Positions 8,138 to 16,548 of a stretch of 64,000 nt of DNA are shown here, in pieces. The notes beneath the pieces were generated by a model that saw nothing but the letters and a program-made list of their open reading frames with translations, was not told where the DNA came from and searched no databases. Positions within the stretch are counted from its first letter, which is position 1. Every line of letters starts with the position of its first letter. The translations under genes and the position numbers were made by a program. Source of the DNA: M55B127 sp034521955 (GTDB taxonomy: Bacteria > Bacillota > Halanaerobiia > Halanaerobiales > M55B127); assembly GCA_034521955.1 (NCBI GenBank), contig JAXHLT010000001.1:1-64000 (forward strand). Direction: 5' to 3'.

Positions 8138-9508
8138 ATGGAATCACCTGGTAAGTACGATGCCATAAATAACTTAAATAATTTAAATAATATTAGCGAG
8201 TTATATAATAAAATTGAGATTAATAAAAAAGAAATTTCATTTAACCTAGTTATCTTTGATATATCTTTGGATAAAAATAATGTGGAACATCATGAAAAAA
8301 TTATTTTACTTGAAAAATTAATTAAAACAATAGATAAATATAGAGATTTTGAAATTGAACTTTTTTACTTTAACGAAAGCAACTTAATTGTTTGTTCGAA
8401 AAATGATATTGATAATTTCATTAAAGATATTATTGAAAACTTAAATAGTTTTGAGATAAGTATTAATAATAAAACGTATGAAATAAAAATTAATTATGGG
8501 AAATTAAATTATCCTGAAGAAGCAAAAAACTATAATCAAATAATTACAAAACTAAAAGATAATTTAGATCAAAATAAAGAAGAATTTAAGTTTCATACGA
8601 CACCTGCCGCTATAAAAATTAATAAAAAGGATGAATATATAGATGAAATAAAGAAAGATTCAACTCAACTTTATTTGATAGCAAAAGATAAAAACACAGA
8701 AATAATTAGACAGGATATAATTGCAAATAAATCAATAGAGATAGCAGCTGGTGACGATAACAATTTTGAATTGTTTTATATTATAAAGGGTAAACTAATT
8801 TATGATAATGATAAGATATTATATCCCGGAGATTCTATAACAGTGAAAAGTGGAGAAAAAGAAATATATTTTAAGACAATTACTGATACTACTTTACTCT
8901 ACCTTACCTCTTCTCCTATTTTTGCTGGGTATCAAAAAAGAATTAATAAAATTTTAAGTTTAAACAAAAATATAGCTGAAAAAGATATTGAAACAAATGA
9001 ACATTGTTTGCGTTTACAAAAACTAAGTAGAATTACAGGATCTGAATTAGGTTTAAATGATAAAAAATTATTTAATTTAGGTTTTGCTTCTTTTCTACAT
9101 GATATTGGTAAAGCCAAAGTTCCTGCTACAATATTACAAAAACCAAACAAGTTATCAGATAAAGAATGGGAAATAATGAAAAAACACACTATTTGGGGTA
9201 AAGAAATCATTCTAGAACAATTTAATTCAAAAAAATATGTTCAGATTGTAGAAATCATTAATCAACACCATGAAAAGTTTGATGGAAGTGGATATCCAAA
9301 CAGACTTAAGGGAAATGAAATAAGAATAGAGGCTCAAATTTTAAGTGTAGTAGATGCATACGATGCAATGACAAATGACAGACCATATCAAAAAGCCATG
9401 TCAAAAGAAAAAGCAATTGAAGAAATAAAGTTTGAAAAAGGAAAACAATTTTCTCCTAAGGTTGTTGATGCTTTTATTAAAGCAATACTAAAATATGATA
9501 ATAAATAA
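8138..9508 (+). CDS. HD-GYP domain phosphodiesterase with cupin-like sensor domain
   Basis: About 456 residues. The first ~170 residues have no motif I recognise. A cupin-like stretch around 195-255 (ELFYIIKGKLIYDNDKI, YPGDSITV) follows, then an HD-GYP domain with HDIGK (~321), HHEKFDGSGYP (~377) and DAYDAMTNDRPY, all matching active c-di-GMP phosphodiesterases. The frame is open from TTG 8102, but AAGGAG (8120-8125) precedes ATG 8138, which is chosen. With the GGDEF cyclase it would set local c-di-GMP levels. Confidence 0.88.
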   Translation: MESPGKYDAINNLNNLNNISELYNKIEINKKEISFNLVIFDISLDKNNVEHHEKIILLEKLIKTIDKYRDFEIELFYFNESNLIVCSKNDIDNFIKDIIENLNSFEISINNKTYEIKINYGKLNYPEEAKNYNQIITKLKDNLDQNKEEFKFHTTPAAIKINKKDEYIDEIKKDSTQLYLIAKDKNTEIIRQDIIANKSIEIAAGDDNNFELFYIIKGKLIYDNDKILYPGDSITVKSGEKEIYFKTITDTTLLYLTSSPIFAGYQKRINKILSLNKNIAEKDIETNEHCLRLQKLSRITGSELGLNDKKLFNLGFASFLHDIGKAKVPATILQKPNKLSDKEWEIMKKHTIWGKEIILEQFNSKKYVQIVEIINQHHEKFDGSGYPNRLKGNEIRIEAQILSVVDAYDAMTNDRPYQKAMSKEKAIEEIKFEKGKQFSPKVVDAFIKAILKYDNK

Positions 9509-9513
9509 AAAAA

Positions 9514-9555
9514 ACTTATACTTATTATCTCAAAACTAAGATAATAAGTATAAGT
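9514..9555. terminator. Bidirectional terminator, 17-bp stem
   Basis: ACTTATACTTATTATCT (9514-9530) pairs perfectly with AGATAATAAGTATAAGT (9539-9555) between two convergent genes. Confidence 0.85.
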
Positions 9556-9580
9556 AATGAATATTATATGTATCAATTAT

Positions 9581-9811
9581 TTAACTTCCAGCAACGGTTA
9601 TTGGGTTTTTTGGATGTTCTTTACCTGTATCAGATGCATTTTCATTTGGTTCTGCGGCATTTGTTGCGTCAACAAACTCTATTGTTCCACTACCTTGTTC
9701 AATATTCACATCAATATCAGCCGCTGCTTCGTCTGCTTGTGCAAAAATTACTGTAGAAAATGAAATCATTAATACTACAACTAAGAACAATACTCCAAAT
9801 TTCTTCATCAT
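9581..9811 (-). CDS. Small secreted protein under c-di-GMP riboswitch control
   Basis: 76 residues: signal peptide (about residues 1-26, cleavage after ...VIFA) and a ~50-residue acidic mature peptide with no cysteines (ADIDVNIEQGSGTIEFVDA...). I do not recognise the family. Ribosome site AAAGGGAGG lies 11 bp before the ATG and immediately follows the second aptamer. Its leader holds two GEMM riboswitches and a terminator, so expression is expected to follow c-di-GMP. A role at the cell surface is likely but unproven. Confidence 0.75.
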   Translation of the reverse strand: MMKKFGVLFLVVVLMISFSTVIFAQADEAAADIDVNIEQGSGTIEFVDATNAAEPNENASDTGKEHPKNPITVAGS

Positions 9812-9830
9812 TTAATTTTTTCCTCCCTTT

Positions 9831-9903
9831 GTAACCCGGCTGTCAGGATATTAAGTCCAGACCCGTGGTTTTGTGTCTCCACCTCACGATGGATTTACCC
9901 TAC
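9831..9903 (-). promoter_or_regulatory. c-di-GMP-I (GEMM) riboswitch aptamer 2
   Basis: On the minus strand the segment runs from GGGTAAATCC through a P1b hairpin, GACACAAAACCACGGGTCT and CTGACAGCCGGGTTAC, ending 1-2 nt before the ribosome site. CCACGGGTCT and GACAGCCGGGTT match GEMM-I very well. The usual ACGCAAAGC core reads ACACAAAAC here, two G-to-A changes that could weaken ligand binding. Its position suggests translational control. Confidence 0.8.
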
Positions 9904-9923
9904 TGGAGAAACAGAATAGAATT

Positions 9924-9954
9924 AAAAAAACCTGTCTAGCCGAAAATGACAGGT
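9924..9954 (-). terminator. Intrinsic terminator between the two aptamers
   Basis: Minus-strand ACCTGTC (9954-9948) pairs with GACAGGT (9936-9930) followed by a run of seven T. It lies directly after aptamer 1, so that aptamer probably works by transcription termination. Confidence 0.85.
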
Positions 9955-9976
9955 CAATGTATCCTGTTCCTGCTTC

Positions 9977-10053
9977 GGCGACTTAGGCAACCTTAGTCAA
10001 TAGACCTTAGGTTCCATTAGCTTTGCGCCCTTTACCTTTCAGTAAAGTTAGCC
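9977..10053 (-). promoter_or_regulatory. c-di-GMP-I (GEMM) riboswitch aptamer 1
   Basis: Minus-strand GGCTAAC, a CTTTAC/GTAAAG hairpin closed by a GAAA-containing loop, GGGCGCAAAGCTA (GEMM core GACGCAAAGC with one change), AACCTAAGG and a P2 return strand, then GTCGCC closing P1. Terminator follows 23 nt later. Together with aptamer 2 this forms a tandem riboswitch in a ~240-nt leader. Confidence 0.75.
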
Positions 10054-10131
10054 TTTTTCGTTTTTAGGAACTAAATTATTTTTATTTGTATTTACAAATA
10101 TAACACAATTTTACATAAAAAGCAAATATTT

Positions 10132-10446
10132 TTAGTCTTTTTCTTCCTCATGCGGGTTTTTTGATACAACCTCAATTGCTTTAGCAACAGTTGCCATTAC
10201 ATCTACTTTGGACTGTTGATTGAAATCATTTATCTTTGTAAAAACTTCTCCTTTATGGCTTACTACATACTGTGGAGACAAACGATTTAATGCAAATGTG
10301 CACATATCTAATACACATTTATCACATTTACATACATCATCATGATCATCTTGTTCCAATAGTTCTTTTAGCTTATCAATTACTAAATCTTCGGTATAGT
10401 TATGTAACTTTAACTTTATTTCTTCAGAGCTTAAAGTGTTATTCAA
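10132..10446 (-). CDS. comFB: ComFB-family protein, possible c-di-GMP receptor
   Basis: About 104 residues, cytosolic, with the ComFB layout: N-terminal helix region, CKCDKCVLDMCTFALNRL (four-Cys zinc-type site, ~residues 60-75) and LSPQYVVSHKGEVF. ComFB-family proteins of cyanobacteria have been reported to bind c-di-GMP, which fits a locus with GGDEF, HD-GYP and GEMM elements. Two TTG starts are possible. AAAGGGG sits 9 nt before TTG 10446 and only 1-2 nt before TTG 10455, so 10446 is chosen. No competence genes are nearby. Confidence 0.82.
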   Translation of the reverse strand: MNNTLSSEEIKLKLHNYTEDLVIDKLKELLEQDDHDDVCKCDKCVLDMCTFALNRLSPQYVVSHKGEVFTKINDFNQQSKVDVMATVAKAIEVVSKNPHEEEKD

Positions 10447-10544
10447 ATATAACAAACCCCTTTCAAATCTTATTTTAATAATTTTTCTCTATTATATCTA
10501 TTATTACATATTTCTTTTTTTATTCCTTTAAATTAGCAAAAATA

Positions 10545-10601
10545 TTTTAGTGATTTTTTAGTGATTTTTTAGATACTTTATATAGTTAAAATTGGTATAA
10601 T
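10545..10601 (+). promoter_or_regulatory. SARP-type triple-heptamer operator and promoter
   Basis: TTTTAGT (10545-10551), TTTTAGT (10556-10562) and TTTTAGA (10567-10573) are separated by 4-bp spacers (GATT, GATT), an exact 11-bp period. TATAAT (10596-10601) lies 22 bp after the third heptamer. There is no convincing -35 box, as expected for an activator-dependent promoter. The same arrangement drives the fimbrial operon at 18346-18402. Confidence 0.75.
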
Positions 10602-10642
10602 AATCATATAAAATAATTGTCTGAAGGGAGGTATAGTATATT

Positions 10643-10939
10643 ATGAAAAAATATATGATTTTATTAATAATATTTATTATAGCTAGTTTAGTATTTGTTC
10701 CAAGCACTTTTGCTATAATCATAGATGACGGTGACGATGGTGATGATGATGACAATGGTGGTGGAGGCGAAATAATAATAGATTCACCTAATAGTGGAGA
10801 TGACAATCCTCCAACAAAGGGAAATAACGGATTAGGCAATGGTATTGATGGACAACCCCCAGGAAATCCTCCGATCAATGATGGAGAAGGTGCTTCACCT
10901 GGAAACCCTGGAAATAAAGGTAGAGGAAAAATTAAATAG
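10643..10939 (+). CDS. Small secreted acidic Asp/Gly/Pro/Asn-rich protein
   Basis: 98 residues. A signal peptide (about 1-25) is followed by an Asp-Gly tract (DDGDDGDDDDNGGGGE), then a Pro/Gly/Asn-rich low-complexity tail ending in basic GNKGRGKIK. No fold or family recognised; the acidic tract could bind calcium. Strong AAGGGAGG before the ATG. It has its own SARP-type operator, making it a probable member of the same regulon as the fimbrial genes, and its own terminator. Confidence 0.75.
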   Translation: MKKYMILLIIFIIASLVFVPSTFAIIIDDGDDGDDDDNGGGGEIIIDSPNSGDDNPPTKGNNGLGNGIDGQPPGNPPINDGEGASPGNPGNKGRGKIK

Positions 10940-10950
10940 TAATAATATTA

Positions 10951-10980
10951 ATCCTGTATCTTTTTAAGATACAGGATTTT
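10951..10980 (+). terminator. Intrinsic terminator of the acidic secreted protein gene
   Basis: ATCCTGTATCTT (10951-10962) pairs with AAGATACAGGAT (10966-10977) and is followed by T residues. Confidence 0.85.
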
Positions 10981-10986
10981 TATATA

Positions 10987-11031
10987 AAAAGCAGTACAGT
11001 ACTTAATTTAACTAATGGAGTACCGCTTTTA
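10987..11031 (-). terminator. Terminator of the usher operon
   Basis: Minus-strand AAAAGCGGTAC pairs with GTACTGCTTTT around a long AT-rich loop, just after the usher stop codon. Confidence 0.55.
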
Positions 11032-11038
11032 TATTATT

Positions 11039-14000
11039 TTAGAAATTATAATGTAAAGGAATCACTATATCCCTTATATCTAAATCATCTTTAGTTATAT
11101 AAATATGTTTTATTTTATCTCCAGAAATATTAAGTACTGCAGGAATAGATTCATTTACAATTTCTATTTTATGTGCTCCTAAAGATACATTTTCAAAGTA
11201 AAATTCTCCTCTTGAGTCAGTATAATCGTATTTAGTTCCATCTAAAGTTACACCAACCCAGCTCATAGCTTCATCTTCAGGATCTTGAATACCATTATTA
11301 TTTTTATCGAGAAATATCTTTCCTGCTATTGATCCATTTAATGTTAATCCAAAGTTCAAAAAGATATTTTCATTTTCTTTAACTCGTATGAACTTTTCTT
11401 CGGTAACAGGAGTATAGTCAGCATATAGGTTCCTAAAATTAAAGTTTAAAGTATAAACATCAGCAAAAAGTGGATTGAATCTATATAAACCATCTTCATT
11501 AGATATAACTGTAATATTATCTAATCTCATTTCTATATCAGGTAATATTTCCTCTCCCTTATCAAAGATTCCGTTATTGTTTTCATCTAAATAAACATAA
11601 CCAGCTACAAAAGAACGATGTTCACTATTATTAAATCTAGTATTTAATGTCTTATTCTTAGTAAATGCAAAAGCTTGAGCAAATGATACAGTAAAATAAT
11701 ATTCATGATCGTTTCCAAGTACACTCTCATAACTTTTACCTAAATTAATATCTAATTCACTCTCATTATTAAAGATCTTGCTATATCCAATACCATAAGA
11801 AATTTGGTTACTATAAGTATTATCCTCTGGTATAACATAATTTGCAAAGATATTTACATAACCCAAATTGTTATTATAACTATACCCTGTATTAATTTTG
11901 TATTCTTCATAATTAAAAACTTCCCCTGTATTAATTCTAGAATACTGGCCTACTAAATTTATATTATCTGTTAAATAACTATTCAAAGTAATATTATATC
12001 TTTTTTCTTTAATATTTTGCGTCTCAATATCACTTTCTTTTCCTTGTAATGATAGAAAAGTGTTATTAAAAATATTATATTTCAATCTTAATTCCTTTTC
12101 TGTATCTTGATTATATTTTATACCTGAATGGTCTTCATATTCTGTTTCCATTCGTCCTGATAACAACAAATCATTTAAAATTCTTTTGTAGAAATCTATT
12201 GAATAATCTATATCTTGATAGTTTAAATCTAATTGTGAATCCAAAGTTATATTATTATTATAAACATGAGTGTTTCCAATAATTTTAAATCCTTCTCTAT
12301 ATCTCCTGAATTCAAAGCCAGCTCCGATTCTTTCATTTATACCGGGCAAAATATAATTACTATCTCCTACATTTATACTATAATCTTTTTCAATATTTTC
12401 ATTACTACCCATTAGAGCAAAATAATTTTCCCAACCATTTGTTCGTCTTAATTTAATCCTAAGATATTTATTTTTAAAAGGTGTACTAATATCTAAAGTT
12501 TCAAAAGTACCAAATCTAGGTTCGATTGACCATTTCTCATTCAAGTTATAAATCCCAGCTATTATCTTTTGCTCACCTGAATTTTCAGAAATTAACTTAC
12601 TAAGGTTTTCTGGTATATGAAAGTAATAACCATCAATATAACCTCTATTAAATGCATAGTGAAGGTTTAATTTGTAACCTTCCTCATCTAATCCATCATA
12701 ATCACCATAAAACCAATCAATTGTAAGAATTGTATTATCAATTAATCTATAAGCCATCCCAATATTAGAAGAAATATATTTTTCATCTTCATCCATATAA
12801 CTTTTATCAAAATAACTTGCTTCAATATTCAAAGATAAATCTTTATTTAAAGCTATCCCACCTTTTAAACCTGTTAATAATCCATCATAATCAATATTAG
12901 TACTTTCTTTTTTATATAAACCTCCCAAAACTTCTAGTTCCTTAGTCCCCTCATGTAATAATTTCTCTACAGCAGTAATCTTTTTATTAACAACTTTTGT
13001 TTCACCATTAGGAGTTAATATTACGATTTTTATTATATTTAATACTTTTAAATTCAAAACAACATCTTCAAAAAAATATTTGCCTCCTTTTCCTATCGTA
13101 TCACTTTTCCTAAAAGTATTATTCACATATAGTTTTATTTGAGAGCCCGGTTCATCTTCACCACTTATATTTATCATTGGAATAATTTTAACGCTTAATC
13201 GGTCAGGATGTCTAAAGTAAAAACCTCTTAATGTATTCTCACCTATAGTATTATTAAAACTAAACTGAGTATCTCCTAATATTATTAACTTATTCTCGTC
13301 TCTATATTGAGCTTTTATAAACGGAATATCTATCTCATAAACATTGTTATCTAAATCTATCTCTGCTTCTTCCCTTAAAGACAAAGCCCAATTGTTTGCT
13401 CTTCCAAATATACTGAAAACTTCTTTAAATGAAAGACTATCATAATAATTGCTATCTCGATAATCTAATGTAACTTTGTAATTAATTGATCCAATAGAAA
13501 ATATATTGTCAGAAGAATAAATATTTTCCTTATTTTCAGTTATTAAATTTTCCTTTTGATCTTCATCAGTACTATTCAATTGGCTATCTTCTTGTTCAAA
13601 GTCTCCAATTATAGCTACCTCTTGGTTCCTGGGTCTCCACTCTATCTCAGAATCCAATAAATAAGCTATAATTTTTTCACTAATATAAAAATCATTATTG
13701 TAAATAATAGGTTGTTCTGTATTCCATTCAGAAAAATTCAAATATCTTTTTTCGGTCAGATCAATCTTTACATCTTTTTCATTTTCCGGATTTTTAACAG
13801 TAAGTAAATTACTAGTTCTGTCAAAAATAACTACTAGATCGATTTGATTAGATAATAAATTAACCGGAAGTAATATATATTCTTCCTCTTCAAAATTTAA
13901 TATCTCAAAAAAATAATTGCTTTTTGTTACTTTTCCCTCTTTATAAAAATTAAGTAAAACAATACTACTTTCAATATCTATTTCATCACTTTTTAAATCG

Positions 14001-14074
14001 AACTCTTGAGCCACAGCATAGACACTTGAAAATATTATCAGTAATAACAATATAATAATTAATATTTTCTTCAT
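11039..14074 (-). CDS. Outer-membrane usher-like protein with C-terminal SdrD-B-like domains
   Basis: About 1011 residues with a signal peptide. Residues ~30-150 resemble an N-terminal periplasmic domain. The centre (~190-830) is a run of amphipathic strands typical of a large barrel, with a plug-like insert GSQIKLYVNNTFRKSD, GGKYFFEDVVLNL, LNIIKIVILTPNGET ending in LLHEGTKELEVLGGLY. That order is the usher signature for plug and adjacent strands. The end has two repeat beta-sandwich domains (AGYVYLDENNNGIFDKGEE; GKIFLDKNNNGIQDPEDE) with calcium-loop-like Asp/Asn clusters. ATG 14092 directly follows the chaperone stop, but GTGGGTG favours ATG 14074. Chaperone and subunit genes lie upstream on the same strand. 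Confidence 0.8.
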   Translation of the reverse strand: MKKILIIILLLLIIFSSVYAVAQEFDLKSDEIDIESSIVLLNFYKEGKVTKSNYFFEILNFEEEEYILLPVNLLSNQIDLVVIFDRTSNLLTVKNPENEKDVKIDLTEKRYLNFSEWNTEQPIIYNNDFYISEKIIAYLLDSEIEWRPRNQEVAIIGDFEQEDSQLNSTDEDQKENLITENKENIYSSDNIFSIGSINYKVTLDYRDSNYYDSLSFKEVFSIFGRANNWALSLREEAEIDLDNNVYEIDIPFIKAQYRDENKLIILGDTQFSFNNTIGENTLRGFYFRHPDRLSVKIIPMINISGEDEPGSQIKLYVNNTFRKSDTIGKGGKYFFEDVVLNLKVLNIIKIVILTPNGETKVVNKKITAVEKLLHEGTKELEVLGGLYKKESTNIDYDGLLTGLKGGIALNKDLSLNIEASYFDKSYMDEDEKYISSNIGMAYRLIDNTILTIDWFYGDYDGLDEEGYKLNLHYAFNRGYIDGYYFHIPENLSKLISENSGEQKIIAGIYNLNEKWSIEPRFGTFETLDISTPFKNKYLRIKLRRTNGWENYFALMGSNENIEKDYSINVGDSNYILPGINERIGAGFEFRRYREGFKIIGNTHVYNNNITLDSQLDLNYQDIDYSIDFYKRILNDLLLSGRMETEYEDHSGIKYNQDTEKELRLKYNIFNNTFLSLQGKESDIETQNIKEKRYNITLNSYLTDNINLVGQYSRINTGEVFNYEEYKINTGYSYNNNLGYVNIFANYVIPEDNTYSNQISYGIGYSKIFNNESELDINLGKSYESVLGNDHEYYFTVSFAQAFAFTKNKTLNTRFNNSEHRSFVAGYVYLDENNNGIFDKGEEILPDIEMRLDNITVISNEDGLYRFNPLFADVYTLNFNFRNLYADYTPVTEEKFIRVKENENIFLNFGLTLNGSIAGKIFLDKNNNGIQDPEDEAMSWVGVTLDGTKYDYTDSRGEFYFENVSLGAHKIEIVNESIPAVLNISGDKIKHIYITKDDLDIRDIVIPLHYNF

Positions 14075-14092
14075 GGTATACACCCACTTCAT

Positions 14093-14845
14093 CTATTTTA
14101 CTTTAAATGGAATTTCATAACTTTTTTGTTCATTATTATTTATAAAATTATAACTTAATAACAACTTATAATCTCCTGTATTTAATCTATTCTCAAAATT
14201 AATAATAACGCTTCTTTCAAAAGTAGGTATAATTATTTTTTCTCCCAGACTACCTTCCTCCACTAATCGACTATTAGAATCTATTATTTTATACTCCAAT
14301 TCATATCTAATATGAGCATCACCTTTGTTTTCCATTATAATGAGACTACTCATATTTACACTTTCTGTTTGAGCCTTAAATCTTATTTCATTTAATTTAA
14401 AGTGGTACTTTACATTTTCTGGTATTAAATATATTACTGTTCCTATTTGAGTAATTACTCGAGCTCCAGTACCTTCCTCAGAATAAGAAATTTCTTCCTC
14501 AAAGAACACTATACCGCGCAGTTCTTGTTCTAAATCTTCTGGGGTAGTAATAGTAAACCTCACTACTTGTTTTTGACCAGGTTCTAAGATAAAAGAACGG
14601 GGATTAAATTTAATATGATTATACAATGATGAATCAAGTTCACCGGGATTTCGAGTGATTAAACTCCCAGCCTTGTCTTCAATCCAATCATATAAATAGG
14701 CTTGTAAAAAAACTTGACTGTCACCATTATTTACTACATTGATTACCCCAGTAGTTCTAGTATCTAACCTTGAATTCATAATAATACGAGCAGGTTCAAC
14801 TTTTACTGTTGCATATGAAATTGTATTTAACAATACAAATATCAT
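14093..14845 (-). CDS. Periplasmic fimbrial chaperone (PapD-like), 5' end damaged
   Basis: 250 residues in the open frame. VKVEPARIIMNSRLDTRTTGVINVVN and FNPRSFILEPGQKQVVRFTI match the N-terminal domain of fimbrial chaperones, and the second half is a further beta-sandwich. The only in-frame ATG (14845) gives MIFVLLNTISYA, a signal peptide without its basic start. A good GGGAGG site with ATG lies at 14885-14883 but is one frame off and hits a stop after two codons. Correcting one frameshift would give a start like MKSKISISVSVFILM. The gene is probably damaged by an indel at the start. Adjacent to usher. Confidence 0.72.
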   Translation of the reverse strand: MIFVLLNTISYATVKVEPARIIMNSRLDTRTTGVINVVNNGDSQVFLQAYLYDWIEDKAGSLITRNPGELDSSLYNHIKFNPRSFILEPGQKQVVRFTITTPEDLEQELRGIVFFEEEISYSEEGTGARVITQIGTVIYLIPENVKYHFKLNEIRFKAQTESVNMSSLIIMENKGDAHIRYELEYKIIDSNSRLVEEGSLGEKIIIPTFERSVIINFENRLNTGDYKLLLSYNFINNNEQKSYEIPFKVK

Positions 14846-14989
14846 TAATATAAATACAGATACTGATATACTTATTTTACTTCATAATAATACCTCCCAA
14901 ATATTTTTCGAGATTTTTACTAGCTTATTTTCAACATTTTCATCAATTTTAGTATAAAAAGAATTAAATAATTCGAAGAATTGAGTAGG

Positions 14990-16498
14990 AAAAAAATAAT
15001 TAATTTATTTTTCGTCCTCTCACAACAGCACAGCAAATTGTTCGGTACTGGGCGGTTCATTAAGAATTAATTACTTGTGCATATCTTTCCCTAAAACTAG
15101 AGTACTTCAGTTTCTTTAATAACTGTTTAGTAAAAGTTCTTGCAAGTCCTACGCTATTTGATATCTTCCAACTCTTCCAGTAGCACATTTTTATTAGTCA
15201 TCTTGCCCACTAGTCAACCTCTCTCATCTTAAAATTCATATCAGCTATTTTATAATAGCTTACTCAGTCTGTTATAGTTTGTTTTAATTTCTTAAAACGT
15301 TATTTCATTGTCCAGGCTTTACTTTTTGTTGTGATTGCTCTTATCTTTCCCTTAATTTTCTTAATTGATTTTGGGTGGATTATAACCCTTACTTCACCTT
15401 TCATTCGATAAAATGAAAAACCTAAGTATTTTCCCCTCCCGAATCTGCCGACTGCACTTTTTTGGCTACTGAAAGATATTAGTTTATCATGTTGAACAGT
15501 ATCAAAATACTTTTCCAGATCTATCTACTATTCATGTGTAACCATCATTAATATATTCTTTAGCTTTATTTACTGCCTGATGTGCATTTCTTCCAGGTCT
15601 GAATCCATAACTGTATTCTAAAAATCCTGGGGCAAATGTTGGTGTCAACTGTTGTTTTATTGCCTGCTGAATCATTCTATCTGTTACTGTTGGAATACCA
15701 AGTAGACTTACTCCACCACTAGGCTTAGGTATTTCTACTCTTCTTACTACCTATAGTTTGTAATCACCTTCCAGTACATCTTTCAAAAGCTGGTTACCAT
15801 TTCTCTCAAGTTCGGGTAGAAGTTCATCTACACTCATCCCATCAATTCCATGACTCTTTTTGTTCTTTACGACTTTTTTATATCTTCTATTAAGGTTAGG
15901 AGCCATAAGAATTATCTCCATCAGATTACTGGAGTCTACATTTTCATCATTTATTACATTCGGCAACACCGTAGAAACAATCTGCATTGTCTCATTACTT
16001 CCAGCTTTAAACCTTCTCTTCTAAGAGTATCCTTCATATGAAGTTGTCTGCTTTTTTTGTGTTTCCGTAGAATTGTTCAAATTTAAAAAACCCCCTAAAG
16101 TTTTATCCTTCAATCGATGTATACATCCATCAATCCACTATGACTTCTGCTACATTCTCACAGTTTAGCTCTTACATTACTGCATAATTTATTGCTTAGC
16201 AATTCATCACCACAATTTACTGTCAGAACTTCCCTGGTTGACTACTAACTCTTTCATTTCATATATCTGTCACATTTACCCCAGTAGTTTTTGGACGATA
16301 CGGACTTCGTTTTGTTAGGCAAATTCATCCTACTACCATAAGACTCAAATGTAGTTTGTGTACCTGCAGATCAAAATTTCGCTTTCAGCTTCCTTCGGAT
16401 TTCTCCTCACGGAGAACACCTTTGCTCTCGGCTAATCCCTATATTGCCTTCGGGATTTGGGACTTTCACCATAAAGATTTAATATATACCTAGCACAC
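14990..16498 (-). mobile_element. Degenerate group II intron (~1.5 kb)
   Basis: The minus-strand 5' end reads GTGTGCTAGG (16498) and continues with GGTGAAAGTCCC and the paired stems of domain I. The 3' end has a domain V/VI-like GAACCGCC...GTTGTGAGAGGACG near 15008-15055. It encloses a broken maturase. The 3' boundary is approximate. The 5' end lies 4 nt beyond a strong intrinsic terminator on the same strand, the target preference described for class C introns. Length is short for an intron with a full protein because the reverse-transcriptase centre is deleted. Confidence 0.8.
15058..16077 (-). pseudogene. Group II intron reverse transcriptase/maturase remnant
   Basis: Starts near TTG 16077 (NNSTETQKKQTTSYEGYS then a stop). 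The longest open piece is 15751-15987, with KSHGIDGMSVDELLPEL typical of RT domain 0-1. Further pieces read RRVEIPKPSGGVSLLGIPTV, YGFRPGRNAHQAVNKAKEYI and YFDTVQHDKL. The frame then jumps to the maturase part (YLGFSFYRMKGEVRVIIHPK). The catalytic YADD region is missing between about 15420 and 15480, so the protein cannot be active. Confidence 0.85.
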
Positions 16499-16501
16499 TA
16501 T

Positions 16502-16535
16502 AAAAAGAGGGCTGAATACTGCATCAGCCCTCTTT
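16502..16535 (-). terminator. Intrinsic terminator of the fimbrial subunit gene
   Basis: AAAGAGGGCTGA (16504-16515) pairs with TCAGCCCTCTTT (16524-16535), a 12-bp stem with an 8-nt loop, and minus-strand TTTTTA follows. The group II intron begins just beyond it. Confidence 0.9.
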
Positions 16536-16548
16536 AATATCAATACTC

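Noticed and set aside
9557..9763. Two plus-strand open frames of ~65 codons
   Set aside because: They mirror the secreted protein gene on the minus strand and have no ribosome site.
10132..10446. ComFB-family gene as evidence for a competence locus
   Set aside because: No comF, comG or comE genes are near; the surrounding genes relate to c-di-GMP.
10558..10878. Minus-strand 106-codon Pro/Ser-rich open frame
   Set aside because: Antisense shadow of the acidic Gly/Asp-rich secreted protein, which has signal peptide, ribosome site and terminator.
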